Below are positions 35,392-48,632 of a stretch of 64,000 nucleotides of DNA, piece by piece. Position 1 is the first letter of the stretch. The number at the start of each line of letters is the position of its first letter. The notes beneath the pieces are model-generated. The model had not been told where the DNA came from and did not search any database. It saw nothing but the letters and a program-made list of their open reading frames with translations. The position numbers and the translations under genes are program-made. The DNA is from Anaeramoeba flamelloides (taxonomy: Eukaryota > Metamonada > Anaeramoebidae): positions 3,687,001 to 3,751,000 of the forward strand of contig JANTQA010000015.1 in assembly GCA_027625915.1 (NCBI GenBank), written 5' to 3'.

Positions 35392-38300
35392 ATTTTTCTT
35401 TTTTTGTATGGGTTTACCCGAATTTTTAAAAAAATTTAAATGGAGGAGCAAGAATTAAAATGTTAACAAAGCCAAAAGAAGAAATAAAAAGAAAAAAGAA
35501 AATAAACAGAAACTTGAAAATGAATTCCAAAAAAAATGAATTTGAAAATATTTTTACAATTCAATAGAGTCAACAATGAAAACACAAAAATTGTGGTTAC
35601 TTTTTTTTAATTTACAAGAATTTTGATTTTTATTTCACATTTAGCAAAGGAATTTTAAGATCAAAATTCTCTAACTTTCAATTTTAAAGTTTTCCAAAGT
35701 TAAACTTATGAAAAACTGATACTAAACATTTGGGAGCTTTTGGGTTTTCATAGTAACCAGTTTAAAAGTCAATAAATATTCTTTATTTTGATAACTTTCA
35801 AAAATTTTAAATGTTATTTCAAAATGGTTATCTTTTGTTGATTATCATTTTTTTTACCCTTTTTGGTCTTTCAAAAAACTTTCAAGTATTAAAAATTTGA
35901 AAAAAATTCGTTGAATAGAAGAAACTAAAATCTTCCAGACTGTGAGACTAGATGTTCAAAAAATTCTTGATGCTATTTGCTTTTATTTGAATTATAAATG
36001 ATAATAATTTTCACTTCATTTTCAATCTCCTATTTCGAATAACTATCGAATCTACTTGCTTCTTTGAAAACTCTATTTATTTGGAATTGGAAATGGAAGT
36101 GAAAATTTGTTTCTGGTATCGAATTCAAATACCAGTATCTGGATTTTGATATTCTTATTGTGTTCAAGAATTGTTATTGGCTCCCATCGTTTATATACGT
36201 TGTTTGGAACAAAGATCAATTTGCCAAACGATTTGTTTGAATAGCAATAGGTACTTTAAAGAGATAGAAAAGTTATATAATCAATTTTTCAAAAATATCA
36301 AATAGAGAACACCAAAATACCATTTTCGGGGTAGAAAAGCAATGTTTATTATTTACTCTTTTTACAATATACTTAATCCATATTCAATAGTCTCCATTAG
36401 ACTAAAATAAATTTTAAGGGGAATTATAAATTTATATTTGATTTGTTTAAAATAATTTGATGATATTTTTCTCAAATCCATCCAATTTTAATTGTTATCA
36501 CAAAATTGGCAATGTCCTTTCTCTATTTTTCAAGTTTTTGAGTCATTTTTAATCTTTGATCTTTCTTTTTTAATAGTATTTTTTTAATTTCCAAAATTGT
36601 AATAAGCCTTAAGATCTCTGCAGATTTTTATATTATATATTTAAGTATTTAATATAGAGCCTTCAAGAAAATTAGAAATATAACTTTTTTTTTAAATACT
36701 AGTTAATCAAGCTTACAGGGGTCATTTTATAAACAAAATCAACTACTCAAAAGACATTTTACTATTGAATAATTTATAGCGTTTCTATCCAAAATACAAT
36801 AATTCAATATTATGATTTGCAAATTATAAAAATTCAGTTTCACATTTGTTGAAAGTAATAGAAGGGTTTTGAAATAGTAGTGGGCGGGCGAGGGTGGGTT
36901 ATTTTTCAATATATATAAGAGTGGTTGATCAAACCTTTTTTATCACTGTGCACGGATTCTTTTTGAAATAGTTGTGTATGTACCTAGAAGTTTTTTGAAG
37001 TTTCAGAAACAGTACCATTAATCCTCTTTAGGTTTTCCTGGTGAAAATTCATATTTCATTACTGGAAAACAATAATAAGTCAACAATAAGAAACAAGGGT
37101 GTAGAATCAAGTATCAACTTGGTAAATAGTAGAGATGTTTGCAGTTTTACAAGAACACTGTCAATATTTCTTTTTTCTCTTAATTAAATGATTTCAATTG
37201 TTGATTGGGGATCAGAAAAACATTATCATTGGTAAATTCCACATTATTTCTCTTACTACGAGATTTTAACATCTTTTTTGTCCGCTGGGTTATGACAATT
37301 TCGTTTTTTTTTATTATTCGTTGTCTTATTTTTTGGATTTATAAAGAATAAATTTTCATAAATTCAAGATTTTGCTGTTGTTGTAAAAAAATTTTTTAGT
37401 AAAAAAAAATTAAGAAAGGGGCTTTTAATTGTGTATATTAGGAAAAGTGTTGGGCAATTTCTTTTATTTGAAATCAAATTCTTTTTTTTGTGGGACTAGT
37501 AAACTAAAAAAAATCTTCAAGTAAATTTAATAATAATTTTTCAAAAAAAAATTAACAAATCTTGAAATTGAAAAATCAAGTAACAAGTAATGATTTCAAA
37601 ATCAAACTTACTTCAAAAGATATTTTCAGAGATGAATTATTGTGTTTAAAAGTTTGATTATTTTTTCTAATTTTTGAATAAGTTCAATATTCAACTTATT
37701 TCCGAATTATTTCAAAAACAATCTTTTCTTTGAAAAAGGGAAGAAATCTTATTGTAGGTAAAGGAAGTTTTCCAAAAATTCATTTTAATAATGAAATCAC
37801 TAGGTTGTGAAATTAACTTGGAATAAAGTATCTACTTTATTTCATAAAAAAATACAAAATAGATTGTAAACTTGAAAAAATACGATATTTTGGGTAAATG
37901 AAAGGTTTGAATCGATTTTTTCTTTTTATTAAATTCAAATATTTTCGAAAAAAAACCAAAAAATCAAATTAAAAATCCACCCATAATAATTTTTTTAGAC
38001 CTGGAAATTTTAACTTATAATTTAAATAAATAATTTTTTAATTTGATTATTTTTCATCAATAATTTAAATAACCCAATCTTAATTTTTTCAGTGGCAATT
38101 AAAACCCCAAAGATTAAATGTATCAATAGAATTTCCAAATATTTCTAAATTTTTTAAAGATTGTCAAACAAATAAAACAAATTCAAATTAATATTTCTAA
38201 TAAAAAAAAATAAATAAATATTTTCAAATAACTGATTTTAATACAATTATTTCCCTGTTTATGTCATGAGTATTTGAAAAAGGAAATATTGCCTAATCTT

Positions 38301-39466
38301 TTAAATTGCAAGAAATTTAAATAAATATTTGTGAATATAGAAAATGATCAATTTTTTTAGATCTTCAAGGATACAAGATTCAATTTAATTTATTTTTATT
38401 GTATTTTTAAAATAAGAGTTAGGGTACCAAGGTTATTTGTACATGTGTACTCTTGGGAATTACTAAAAGTGAGATTTCTTCAAAATCAATATTTTTCTGC
38501 GAATTTTTTTTTTTTCTTTTTGAACCTAAAATCCAAAAAAAAAAAGGAAATAAATCTTTTGACTGGAAATTTCATTTTTATAATGTTATCTTTTAAAAAT
38601 GATAACGCATTTCTCTAAAGTTGATAAATGTGTTACGAATCGGGTTTTATGGGGTTTTTGGGTAATTAATTACTCTATTACCTTTGTGGATTAAGGAATA
38701 AATAAGAGTTTCTCGTACCTTAAGAATCAAACTTTTATAATTAGAACTCACCCCCACTTCTTAGAAGGACGATTTAATTAAATTTCACTTGTTAAAAACA
38801 CCTTTCAACCAATCAAAAAACAAGAATAAAACTTATGATAATCCAAACTCCCGCAAACCTTTAAAACACGATTGTTTTTAAAAAAAAGTTGATCTAATTT
38901 GCAATCAAACATTCTCTTGGTGTATTCTGTATACACATACTTTAATGAACTTTAGGTCAGTTTAATTCTTGTCTATTAATAATGTGTAGTATTTATAATA
39001 AGGATTTCATTGAAATTAGACAACAATTTTCCTAAAAACTCTCAATTAAAAATCTTGATAAAGATTATTTTCAAGACGGTATTTTTTTTTATCGTGGAAA
39101 CTAAAAATTAGGCAACTTTTTAGTGAACAATTATCGAAAAAAAAACAAATTGAGAAAGTATTCACTGAAACGCCTAAATTGTTGTGTCTCTTGTTTTGAA
39201 AAATTGAGAAACAAGAGTTATTTTTTGGGTAATAAAAACGAAAAATACAAAGAATAATCCAATATTTTGCATAAAAACACCAAAACAAAGAATAAACTTG
39301 GATAACAAATCATTACGTAGATCCTTTCTTTGACAAATGGAAATTTATTTGATAAATGAAAAATTTCCATCTTGTGTCTTTTCTAAAAGAACCAAAATAT
39401 TGAAAAGAACACTATTTTATCTGCTTCAAATTTTTTGAGAACTGGGAAAACACTTTTTATTTTTTA

Positions 39467-39507
<41 letters not shown>

Positions 39508-39562
39508 TTGATTTGACTTTTTGATTTTTTTACAAATTTAATTTAAGAAGATCTCCAAAAGT
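35392..39562. other. Non-coding stretch between divergent genes
   Basis: Shared upstream region of the minus-strand basic protein and the plus-strand LamG-RasGAP gene. It contains a G-quadruplex-type motif at 36882-36898 and ends in a ~35-base poly-T run about 55 bp before the RasGAP ATG. No coding region is supported. Confidence 0.6.
36882..36898 (+). other. G-quadruplex-type motif
   Basis: GGGCGGGCGAGGGTGGG: four runs of three G with loops of 1, 3 and 1. It is an outlier in this AT-rich window. A TATATATAAG sequence lies ~10 bases downstream, so a promoter is possible, but no transcript can be seen. Confidence 0.7.
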
Positions 39563-40342
39563 ATGTCCCGTTTATTGAACTCTTTCATATTTTTGTCGTT
39601 TTTTCTTTTTTTTGCCCCTTTAGTATCATCTGCTAGAGCTTGCAACAGTAATGTATATATGGCTTACACCTTTCAAGACCAATCAGTTACAGAAATAAAG
39701 GATAAAGTCGGTACTTATGATGGAACTATTGAAAGTGTAGCCAATGAAAAAATTTTCAATGAGCCATATACAGGTAATTCGATGAAATTTTATAAAAAAA
39801 AACTCAAAAAGAAAATTTTTCTTCTTTCTTACTTTTTTTTTTTAAATTTTTTTTTTTTATTTTTTTATTTTGATGCTTATTATTTTTCTAAATTTCCTCT
39901 TTATTCTAAAGGTTTAAGGAAAATTGGTTGCCAAAGCTACCCTTACTCAAAAACTACTGGACTAATTCCTGTGCAAACAAATTGGTCACTTGAGGTTTGG
40001 TTTGTTTATTCAAGCGAAGGTTATTTTTTGACTTTAACACAGGGCGACATAGAAGGTGATATTTATGTTGGTGGTAATGACTCAATAGTAAGTTTTCACT
40101 CACAAGATAGTGCTAAAATAATAACAGCAGATATGTATGTAACAGACTCATTACCAAGTTTAGACTCGAAATACTTCTCGGGTTTTTTAATAGAAGGTGG
40201 TATTTATCAGTTAGTTGTTACAAAATCCTCAACCATATGGACTTTCTATTTACAAGGTTTGTATTTTTTATTTTTTTTTAATTTTTTTTAATTTGTTTTT
40301 GTTTTTTTTTTTTCTTTTTGAAATTTTTTGATTTAATTTTTT

Positions 40343-40375
<33 letters not shown>

Positions 40376-42115
40376 CAATCTCTTTTTCCCTTTTTGAAGT
40401 TTGTCTGAGAAATTGAATTTCTCCAAAAACCTAATTTTGAAGTAAACAAAAAAATTTTTTTTTCATATTTTTACTCAAGCCTTGTGAAAACCTTTAGTTA
40501 AGTTTAAAGACTTAAAATTAGATTAAATAGAGTAATTGGTGATTTCTTTTTCAATTCATGATAAAGTTTCTAAAATTGGCATTAATATAAGAAAATCTCG
40601 ATATTTCAGTATGTTCAATAACCCGTGTTTATTGATCTCTTTGTTTTTAAATAATTTTAAATGTTGTCAAAAGAAATAATTGATTTTTTTATATTTGTAA
40701 AAGTAGTGTATGATTTTTTTTTTAAAAAGTATTTTAAGAATTATTTATTTTGTGTTTTAACAAAAAACATGAGCTTTAAATTGAACACATGCACAATGAA
40801 CCTTTATTTGGGAAATGAACTTTTTTTAAGGTTTTGAAAAAAATTCAAGGCAAAAATGCAAATAATTTTTTTGTTACAATTTCCTTTTTATCTTATCAAA
40901 AAAGTCTTTTTTTAAAAAAATTTATGTTCTGATAAGACAAAAAACCCAAGAAAATGCCAAGTTCAAACACTAACAGGAAATCTACAAAAGATCTTCAAAC
41001 CACCCTCAAAAAAAAACCACAATTATTTCAAACACTCACAAAGCTAAAAACAAAAAACAACAATTTTTTCCACAAATTCTCCAAAACAACATTTAAATTT
41101 TTTGAACAATAAAAAAACACGGATTATTTCACGAACTGTACATCGAACTCGTGATGTTCAAAAAATTGTGATTTTAATTCTAAAATCGTGTTTTATAATA
41201 ACAATCGTGGAAATTGCCAAAAATTTTGCCACAATAAAGTAATTGTAATTTAATAGTTGATTAATTTTTTAAGATAACAGAACAATATTTTGTAAAAGAA
41301 AAAATTTTGTTTGAAGAAAAAAAGATCTTGAAAAAACTCATTAATTTTAATAAAATTAAAGAAACACATTAAATTAATAATCAAATTCATGAGTTTTCGT
41401 TGTATTTTATTTTGAATTGGGTTTTCAAAGAATCCCAACCTTCTCAAAATTTCTAATTAATAAATATTTATTTTTAAATTCTTTTCAGAAGAATTTAATA
41501 TTTCTCAAAAAAAATAAATATTTGAGTTTTTTCTTCTTGGGATTTTAGTTTTAATCAATCTTTTCGCCAATCCCGATGTTATTTATGTTTTTGTACCCGT
41601 AAGAAAATTATTATACTTTGATTCAATGGAATCCAACAAAGAATTTTTTATTTGTTACCCAAAAAACTCTTTTTTAAAAAAAAAAAAAAAACCCATCTTT
41701 TGGTTCCACTTCAGAATCAAATAATTTTTGATGTTTTTGAAAAATTATTCTTCAAAGGTACTTTAATAAGTTGAAAATGTTTGATAAAAACGTATTTCAT
41801 TCTAATCATTTTAATATTATGATTCCAAAAACTAAATTTTTGTGATTTTAAAAACTCCAAAAATGGAATCATTTTGGGAACTCTGTGTATTTCTAAACAA
41901 CAGAACCTTAAAATTTAATTAAAAAATGATTATTTTTTGACAAAATTCGAGACAAATATAGGATCACAAACAAAATATTGTCTAAAAATTTGGGAGGTTA
42001 TTTAATGACTCATTTGGAATCACTTTTAAGAAATAGATCCTTAAGGTTAAATTGAACTTTTTCGAAAAATAGAGTCTTTGAATTCGATTTTTTATTTTAT
42101 TTTAATATTATTTTT

Positions 42116-42150
<35 letters not shown>

Positions 42151-45100
42151 GCACTCTTTGAACTACTTTGTTAATTGTGGTGAATAATAATGCTTAGAAT
42201 AAATACCAAAAATTATTCAATTCATTAAAGAATGTTACTTTGGTTAAATAATTTTCAATACTCTATTCATGATTGAAAGGGGATGACTAAATTTTAAAAA
42301 GCTTTCTCAATCCCTAATCATAAAAAATGATTGGAAAACTTGCTTTCATCTTTTTCTACTTTCTTTTCTCTTAGCTTTACATTGGAAATAAAAACTTAAC
42401 CTCAAGTTAAATGATTTTTTTAATCGATCACTAATAAAAAATGGGAATTCGCTTTATCTTTTTTGGTTATTTAACTTGCCAAGTCAATGCCTCTTTTTGA
42501 GTTATTAGCATCTACCACCAAGAAGTCTAAAATTAAATAATGTTGCCATTGGAGGTAAACCATATTAGCCCCCGATGGTTCAGAGGCCTCTAGAAATTCT
42601 AATCGTAAAATAGTATTAAAAATTGATCTCATCAATTCAAAATGATTCTTGTATTAGTAAAAAATCTGAAAATTTTTAGGATAAAAATTTCCATTTCAAA
42701 ACAAATCCAAAAGGCTGAAACATCAATCTAAAGACTTCAAAGTTGAAAAATATCTTTCTCAAATTTGTCTTGAAATGAAGATTTGTCCTTAAATCAATTC
42801 AATTATTAACTTATAGATTATTTGATACAATTATTCATATATTAGTCCACTCTGATCTCAATAAATATATTAAAAATCAAAAAATCAAAATTTGGATCCA
42901 AATTTATATAAAAAAGAAGGAACACAAGTTTATCAAGGAGATCCACTTTCTCCTTTGATCTTTGGGATTTATCAGCCATTTTTTAATTGAAAAAAATAAA
43001 ATATTCCGTTCATCATGCTCAGATGTTTGCAGATGACTTAATTTTAATAATGGATGTCCCTATTCCAGAAATTTAAAAAAATATAATAAAGATTTATAAC
43101 ATTATCCAAGAATTTGTTAGGAATCCAAATCTTGATAAAACTTTAAAATCAAATCAATTCTCCGAAATAAAATATTTTGGAATTTGGTTAGAAAAAGAAA
43201 AACATTTCCAAAAAAAAAACTTTAAAAAAGTAAATGATAATTTTAAAAAAATAAAAAAAAAAATTTAACCAACAAAAAAAAGCTAATGGGGTAAAATTAC
43301 AAATGTTCAAACCAATATGTATTCGTCAATTTTTTTTATGGATTACTCATCTTTAATCTAACCCAAAAAGATTTTGACTCGATAGATTTTTGGATAAATA
43401 AAAAATTTACAAAATTTTTAAAAATTCACCCACACATCCTCCACAAATTATTTATAAAACCGAAGCAAAAATAGACCAAATCAAAATTTCAATTTTTAAA
43501 ATAAGATACAAACCCAAAAAGAAAATTAGAAATTTTGGGGTTTGAGCACATATATCAGAAAAATTTAAAATTTTTCAAAAAAGGAGAATGAAAATTTTAA
43601 TTGGAAAAAAGAAAACCTCAAAAAAACCTAACAGTTGTAAATGGAAATTAATGAACTCCCATCAAAATAAAATATAAAAAAAAAAAAAAAAAATGCTTTT
43701 TTTGAAAAATTTAAATTGGATTAACCATTAAAGCTGTTAGTTAATAGAATAACATTTAATAAAATGGGTTTTATTTTTATTTTCACAACCGATTAATTCT
43801 TAAAAAGAATAATTTTTCTCAAAAAATTTGGATTTATGACAAGCGTAATTTTAAAAACAAAAATAAAAAAAAACAAAAAACAAACAAGAAAAACAAGAAA
43901 AATAATACCAAAAAAAAAAAAAAAAAAGACAAAGAGAGACAAATCACCTTTTGGAAAAACAAAAATAGAATATAAATAACACAAAACCAAAAGAACTTGA
44001 CCATAAATAATTTGTCTTAGTATATTGAATATAATTAATTAAATTGTAAAATTTATTGTTTAAAATTTTATAATATTACTTGATTACACCACAAAAGTCT
44101 TATCATTCTATAAATGACTTTGGAGAACTTTAATTGTCTTTGTAACAGTTACACAAGAAAGACTATAAAATTAAAAAAATTTCGAATCTTTTTCACAATT
44201 ATATTTTAGATAAAAGTAAGAGTTCTGATTTGGTTTTTTGGACAAGTTGGGGTAAGATAATTATCGTTATAAAAAGCATTATCTTAATATCTCTTGATTG
44301 TTTATAAAAAAAATCTAACAATATCTGATATAAAATGTAAGATTAAAAAAAACTTTTCCTATATTACAAATAAAAAAAAAAAAATCAAAATTAACAAATT
44401 TTAATAACTCTAGATATATATATATATATTTTTTAAAAAAATGAAGAAAAAAAAATTTTTTTTTTAGGTTACTTTATATAGCTTTTGATATTTTTTTGTT
44501 TTCACTTTTTTAAGATGATACGATAAAATCCTTTTTTTACAAATATTTATATTAAAATTTATAAATAATTATTATACTAACAATTAAAAAAAACCCAATC
44601 AATTTATCCAATTTTCATTAAAATTAAAGAATAAAATTATTTTATTTTGAAAATGTCTAACATTTTTTAATACAGCTATTTTACAAAAGTGATGAATTTT
44701 TTTTTTTATTTTTTTTTTTTTTTAATTATATATTCTCGATTGCGAGAATTAAAACTTTTTTAAAGTTTTGTATTGAAAAAAGTGATTGCTAAAACAATTT
44801 AAAAAGTGTTTTTCTTCCTGCAACCAACCTCTACTCTACATTTAATGGTCAAATCCACCCTTTTTTCAAAATTAATTTTTTCAAAAAATTTTAATTCCAA
44901 AAAAGTATTGACTATTTTATAATACATGTACCATTTTATGTCATTTATTTTGATTGCCTATTTTTTTACGTTTTTTCAAAAAAAAATAGGTGCACAAACA
45001 ATTTTGAATTGAAAATTAACATATACTTCGTAATTCAATAAAAAAAAAAACTATTGATATCAATAAGAGTATAAGGCTTTCAAATTGGAATCGTTAAACA

Positions 45101-48100
45101 TTATCGAAATTTATGTCGATAATAACAGATTTTCTTTCAAATTTTCAATAAAGTTATTAATAACAAAATTTGTAATGGACATTTTCAATAAACGTGAGGA
45201 ACATTGATTTTTATTTTATTTTTTTTTGAGATAAATTTTAAATTAAAAGAAAGCAGGCCAATAGTATTTGTTTTGATATATCACATATATGTATCTACCA
45301 AGATATATCGTAAAAGAAATAAACCTTGAGAAATTATTATTCCATATTAAATATTGAAATTTTTTGTGTTCCTATTTTTGAATTATAAATTTAAATAGAT
45401 ATTGTTCAATATCTTCTTTTCAACTTTTTTCGATTTACTCTTAAAAGCTTTTGATTTTAGCTTTTTTAAAATTACGAAAATAAAAAAAAAAAAAACAAAA
45501 AAATTGATCAAAATATTGATTAATAAATTTCTAGGAAAATCTTCTACTACTTTTTAATGTTTTTTATTAAAAATAATTTATATTTTAAAAATTTTTCCAA
45601 TTAAAATATATTCTTGAATACAAATAAATAAATATCTATATATAATTATTATAATGGAAATAGGTGATGGAGTCGGCACAATACAATCTAAAAACTCAGA
45701 GGGAACACCTGAACCCTTCCCCACTCCAAATACTCGATTCGTCTTCGGCGTGAATCATAAAGAAAACGGTGCCAAAACATGTGGGGGTGACCTCATTGCA
45801 GCAATTATGTATAACAAAACATTAAGTCAAGAAGAAATTGTGTCTATTTATGGATCTAATGATGCTAAACTCAAGCCCATTTGGTATACTAATGACGAAA
45901 TGGGACCTTTTGATATTCAGGAGGATACAGTGGAGGAAGTTACTCTGCCTTTAAGTCAAACTGGGGAAAACACAGAGACACCAAAATTAATAATCAAATT
46001 AAAATCATTAGATATTCTTACATATTATTATTCAGATGGCACGGAAATGGATGGCGTTGAGGGTGATGAGATCGATTTAGGTTTTACTGAAACATTTAAA
46101 GTTAAAACAAAAACTTATATTAAAGAACAAAATATCATCATGGATCTTTATTATATTGTTAACGATGTTAATTATGGGACTAATTTTGAAACTGAAATAT
46201 TGAAGGCAAACCTTCATCTTTTGCCAAACGATAACCCACCAAAAATCAGTGCACAGACTAATAATGTATATACAAGTGTTTCGTGTAGTTCTGCCATTGA
46301 ATTAATTAATGACACATACCATGTGAATGAATATTCTGAGGATCTTTGGCAAACTGTAACAATTACAGAATTTATAAATACCAATGGATATTACTATTCC
46401 ACTGACACATGTAGCGGAGAACCTCTACAGGCATCCGATACTGTCGACGTCACTGGAAATGCAGACGACTATTCTGCCGTGGTCTATTTCAAGGCAAATA
46501 ACTCTGACGTGACTGAATCCAGCTTAAAATTTCAAGTAAACACTGAGCAGGCAAAGCAATCAAATATACAGACAGTTACAAATAACATCAATTTCCCACT
46601 AGACTTAGACTGGCAATTATCTTCCAATTCCTTTGTCGAGGGTTCGATCAATACATTCACAATTCTGGTTACAGACGAATCAAACGAAAATAATGACTAC
46701 GATTGGGATTTATACTTGATAAATATCCAAGAAAGTGACGTAAAGTCTGAATTCACTGGCGAATTGCAAATTTCGAAGAAGGGAGGTGACGATTTCAAGG
46801 AACTAAGCCTTAATGACGAAATTACTTTCCCAGATAATAACGAAGATACAGAACTCACTTTTTATCTCACAACCACCGAGAATACCTATGGCGATTGGGA
46901 TTTGGAACTTGAGCTATCCAAAAATGGATTGACGAAAAATTTTCAAACCACTATTACTGTTGATAATCAACCAAATCCCATGGAATTTGAATGGCTCTAT
47001 ACCAACACAGATGACACAAACGTTACTTTGGGATCTACTGATGATAAGGTTGAGATCAAGGCAGGCGAAAATTTTGATCTCTATATTACCTTAGCAAATT
47101 TAGATCATTCCCATAATTACTTAGAAATTACAAGTTCAAACATACAATTTAAATTGTCAGACGAAGAAGAAGGTAAAAGGAATACAGAAATCATATTAGA
47201 CAACGCTAATATGGACGAAATCAATAAGAAATTAAACCCCATCACGGTTTTTATACCCTCAGGTGAATTCCCCGATGATGAGAAAATCGACTTAAAATTG
47301 GAAACTTGGAGCGAGACAGCCACTGAAAAGGTCGAAGGTACAATCGAATTAGACATTGAGGGCGCTAATTCAGATGCCAAGGATGAAGGAATGTCAACTG
47401 CATTGATCGGCGGAATCGTTGGTGGTGTAGGAGCATTATTACTGATCGCAGGCATTTTGGCATTTCTTTTGTATAAGAAAAAGAAAAGAGAACCAGAATT
47501 GCCACCACCACCCAACTTCGAGCCATACATTTATGGAACCGCATTGGAATCCGTGATCGAAGGCAATGACAGAGAAAAATTGGACAAGATGCAGTCTCTT
47601 AAGGACGCGCTCCTCGAAGAAGATCTCCAATTAGTGCGAGTGCTCAAGGAATCCATTAATTCCAGCGACGCAGACCCATTTTGTAAAAGTATTGTTTACA
47701 TTTTCGAGGAAGCCGATCGTAGCTTGGAGCTAATCAAGACATTTATTTCTGACGAAATTGAAAAATGCGAGGAAAAAAATGCATTGTTTCGATCAAATTC
47801 CTTTGCCTCCAAAATGATGAAGAATTATTCCAAATTGATCGGGCTACCTTATCTCTATAGGGTACTTGGAAAGGAATTGTTTAAAATCAATAACGAACTA
47901 GGATACGAAGTCGAAGTAGATGTCACCAGAGTGGATGAAGATGAGGAAATTAACGTCGATGTCAACAAATGGTTTTTAGCAGCATCAGCACAATCCATCT
48001 TCCTAGATATCATCAAATCAGTCGACTATTGCCCCATGCAATTTAGAATCATCTGCAACGAACTCGCAGTGAGGGTCGAGGAAAAGTATCAAGACGCGAA

Positions 48101-48632
48101 GCATACAGCAATCTGCGGCTTCATCTTCCTTCGTGTAATGTGCCCAGCTATCACTACACCAGAGGCCTATGGACTCGTTCAAAATGTTCCTAACAAACAC
48201 GCCAGAAGACACTTGATTCTTGTCGCAAAGATCTTACAAAATGTTGCCAATGGAGTCAACTTTAAAGAAGGATTTATGCAAAGCCTTTCAGAATTTATAA
48301 ACGAAAATAAAGATAAGGCAAAAAAATTCTTTGACGATTTGTCAGATTTGACACCTCCTAAAAAAGATCCCAAAAATGAATCTGATGAATCTGAAAGCTC
48401 CTCTTCGGAAGACTCAGAAATTGAAGAAATTAAAAACCCTCAAGTCGAAATTCCTCAAATCGTAATACATTCCAGTTTAGCGACAATCTATCGCCTCATA
48501 TATCATTCGCAAAACACCATTAACAACTATTTAGAAGGTAAAGGTAACGAATATGATAAAACAAAAGTGTTCTTAATGGAATTAGTAGACGAAGTTGGTG
48601 AGCCAATTGATAAAAAAGTTACTAAAATTTAA
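39563..48632 (+). CDS. Transmembrane LamG-RasGAP receptor-like protein (three exons)
   Basis: Exons 39563-39773, 39912-40256 and 45664-48632 (introns 138 and 5,407 bp, both phase 1) give 1,174 residues. A signal peptide (FIFLSFFLFFAPLVSSARA) leads into a LamG/concanavalin-like domain, ~30-255: AYTFQDQSVTEIKDKVGTYD, then WSLEVWFVYS, and the closing GDLIAAIMYNKTLSQEEI. An acidic Ig/cadherin-like ectodomain of unclear family follows, then one membrane span at ~764-789 (GGIVGGVGALLLIAGILAF) with a KKKKR stop-transfer. The cytoplasmic part is a RasGAP domain at ~835-1080. It carries the arginine finger in LFRSNSFASK (Arg ~895), the FLRVMCPAI motif (Arg ~1009) and RRHLILVAKILQNVAN, so it should be catalytically competent. 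An acidic linker and a C-terminal helix end the protein. The second and third exons each hold half of the LamG domain, which supports the long splice. Ligand and target GTPase are unknown. Confidence 0.92.
41740..41900 (-). repeat. Dispersed repeat, inverted partner of 33010-33175
   Basis: The reverse complement matches 33010-33175 in block order, including the block ending CAGAGTTCCCAAAAT. It lies inside the long intron. Confidence 0.5.
42501..42840. mobile_element. TTAA-type element, family 1, truncated copy 3
   Basis: Left end GTTATTAGCATCTACC, preceded by TTGA (a decayed TTAA), aligns with the first ~330 bp of 31166-31918 (CTCATCAATTCAAAATGAT, TTGTATTAGTAAAAAA). The right half is missing; sequence soon passes into a LINE relic. 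Confidence 0.7.
42905..43680 (+). mobile_element. LINE reverse transcriptase relic
   Basis: YQGDPLSPLIFG near 42930-42965 and FADD at 43025-43036 mark RT motifs related to the 11.7-14.9 kb LINE. SEIKYFGIWLEKEKHF follows, near 43160-43206. Many stops and frame changes; the 5' part is absent. It sits inside the RasGAP intron. Confidence 0.85.

Larger units (their letters stand above)
40257..45663 (+). other. Long intron 2 of the LamG-RasGAP gene
   Basis: Donor G|GTTTGT and acceptor ATAG|GTGATGG keep phase 1 and rejoin the LamG domain. It contains a poly-T run at ~42118-42149, part of a TTAA element (42501-42840), a LINE RT relic (~42905-43680) and a dispersed repeat (~41740-41900). Confidence 0.85.

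Noticed and set aside
34504-35451. Longer version of the basic protein starting at 35451
   Set aside because: That codon is TTG; the first ATG in frame is at 35391.
47117-48373. Minus-strand frames opposite the RasGAP exon
   Set aside because: Antisense shadows of a well-supported coding exon with conserved RasGAP motifs.
45654-48632. Separate gene starting with the ATG at 45654
   Set aside because: The first codons before the AG at 45662-45663 are intron; the exon completes the LamG domain of the 39.5-kb exons in exact phase.
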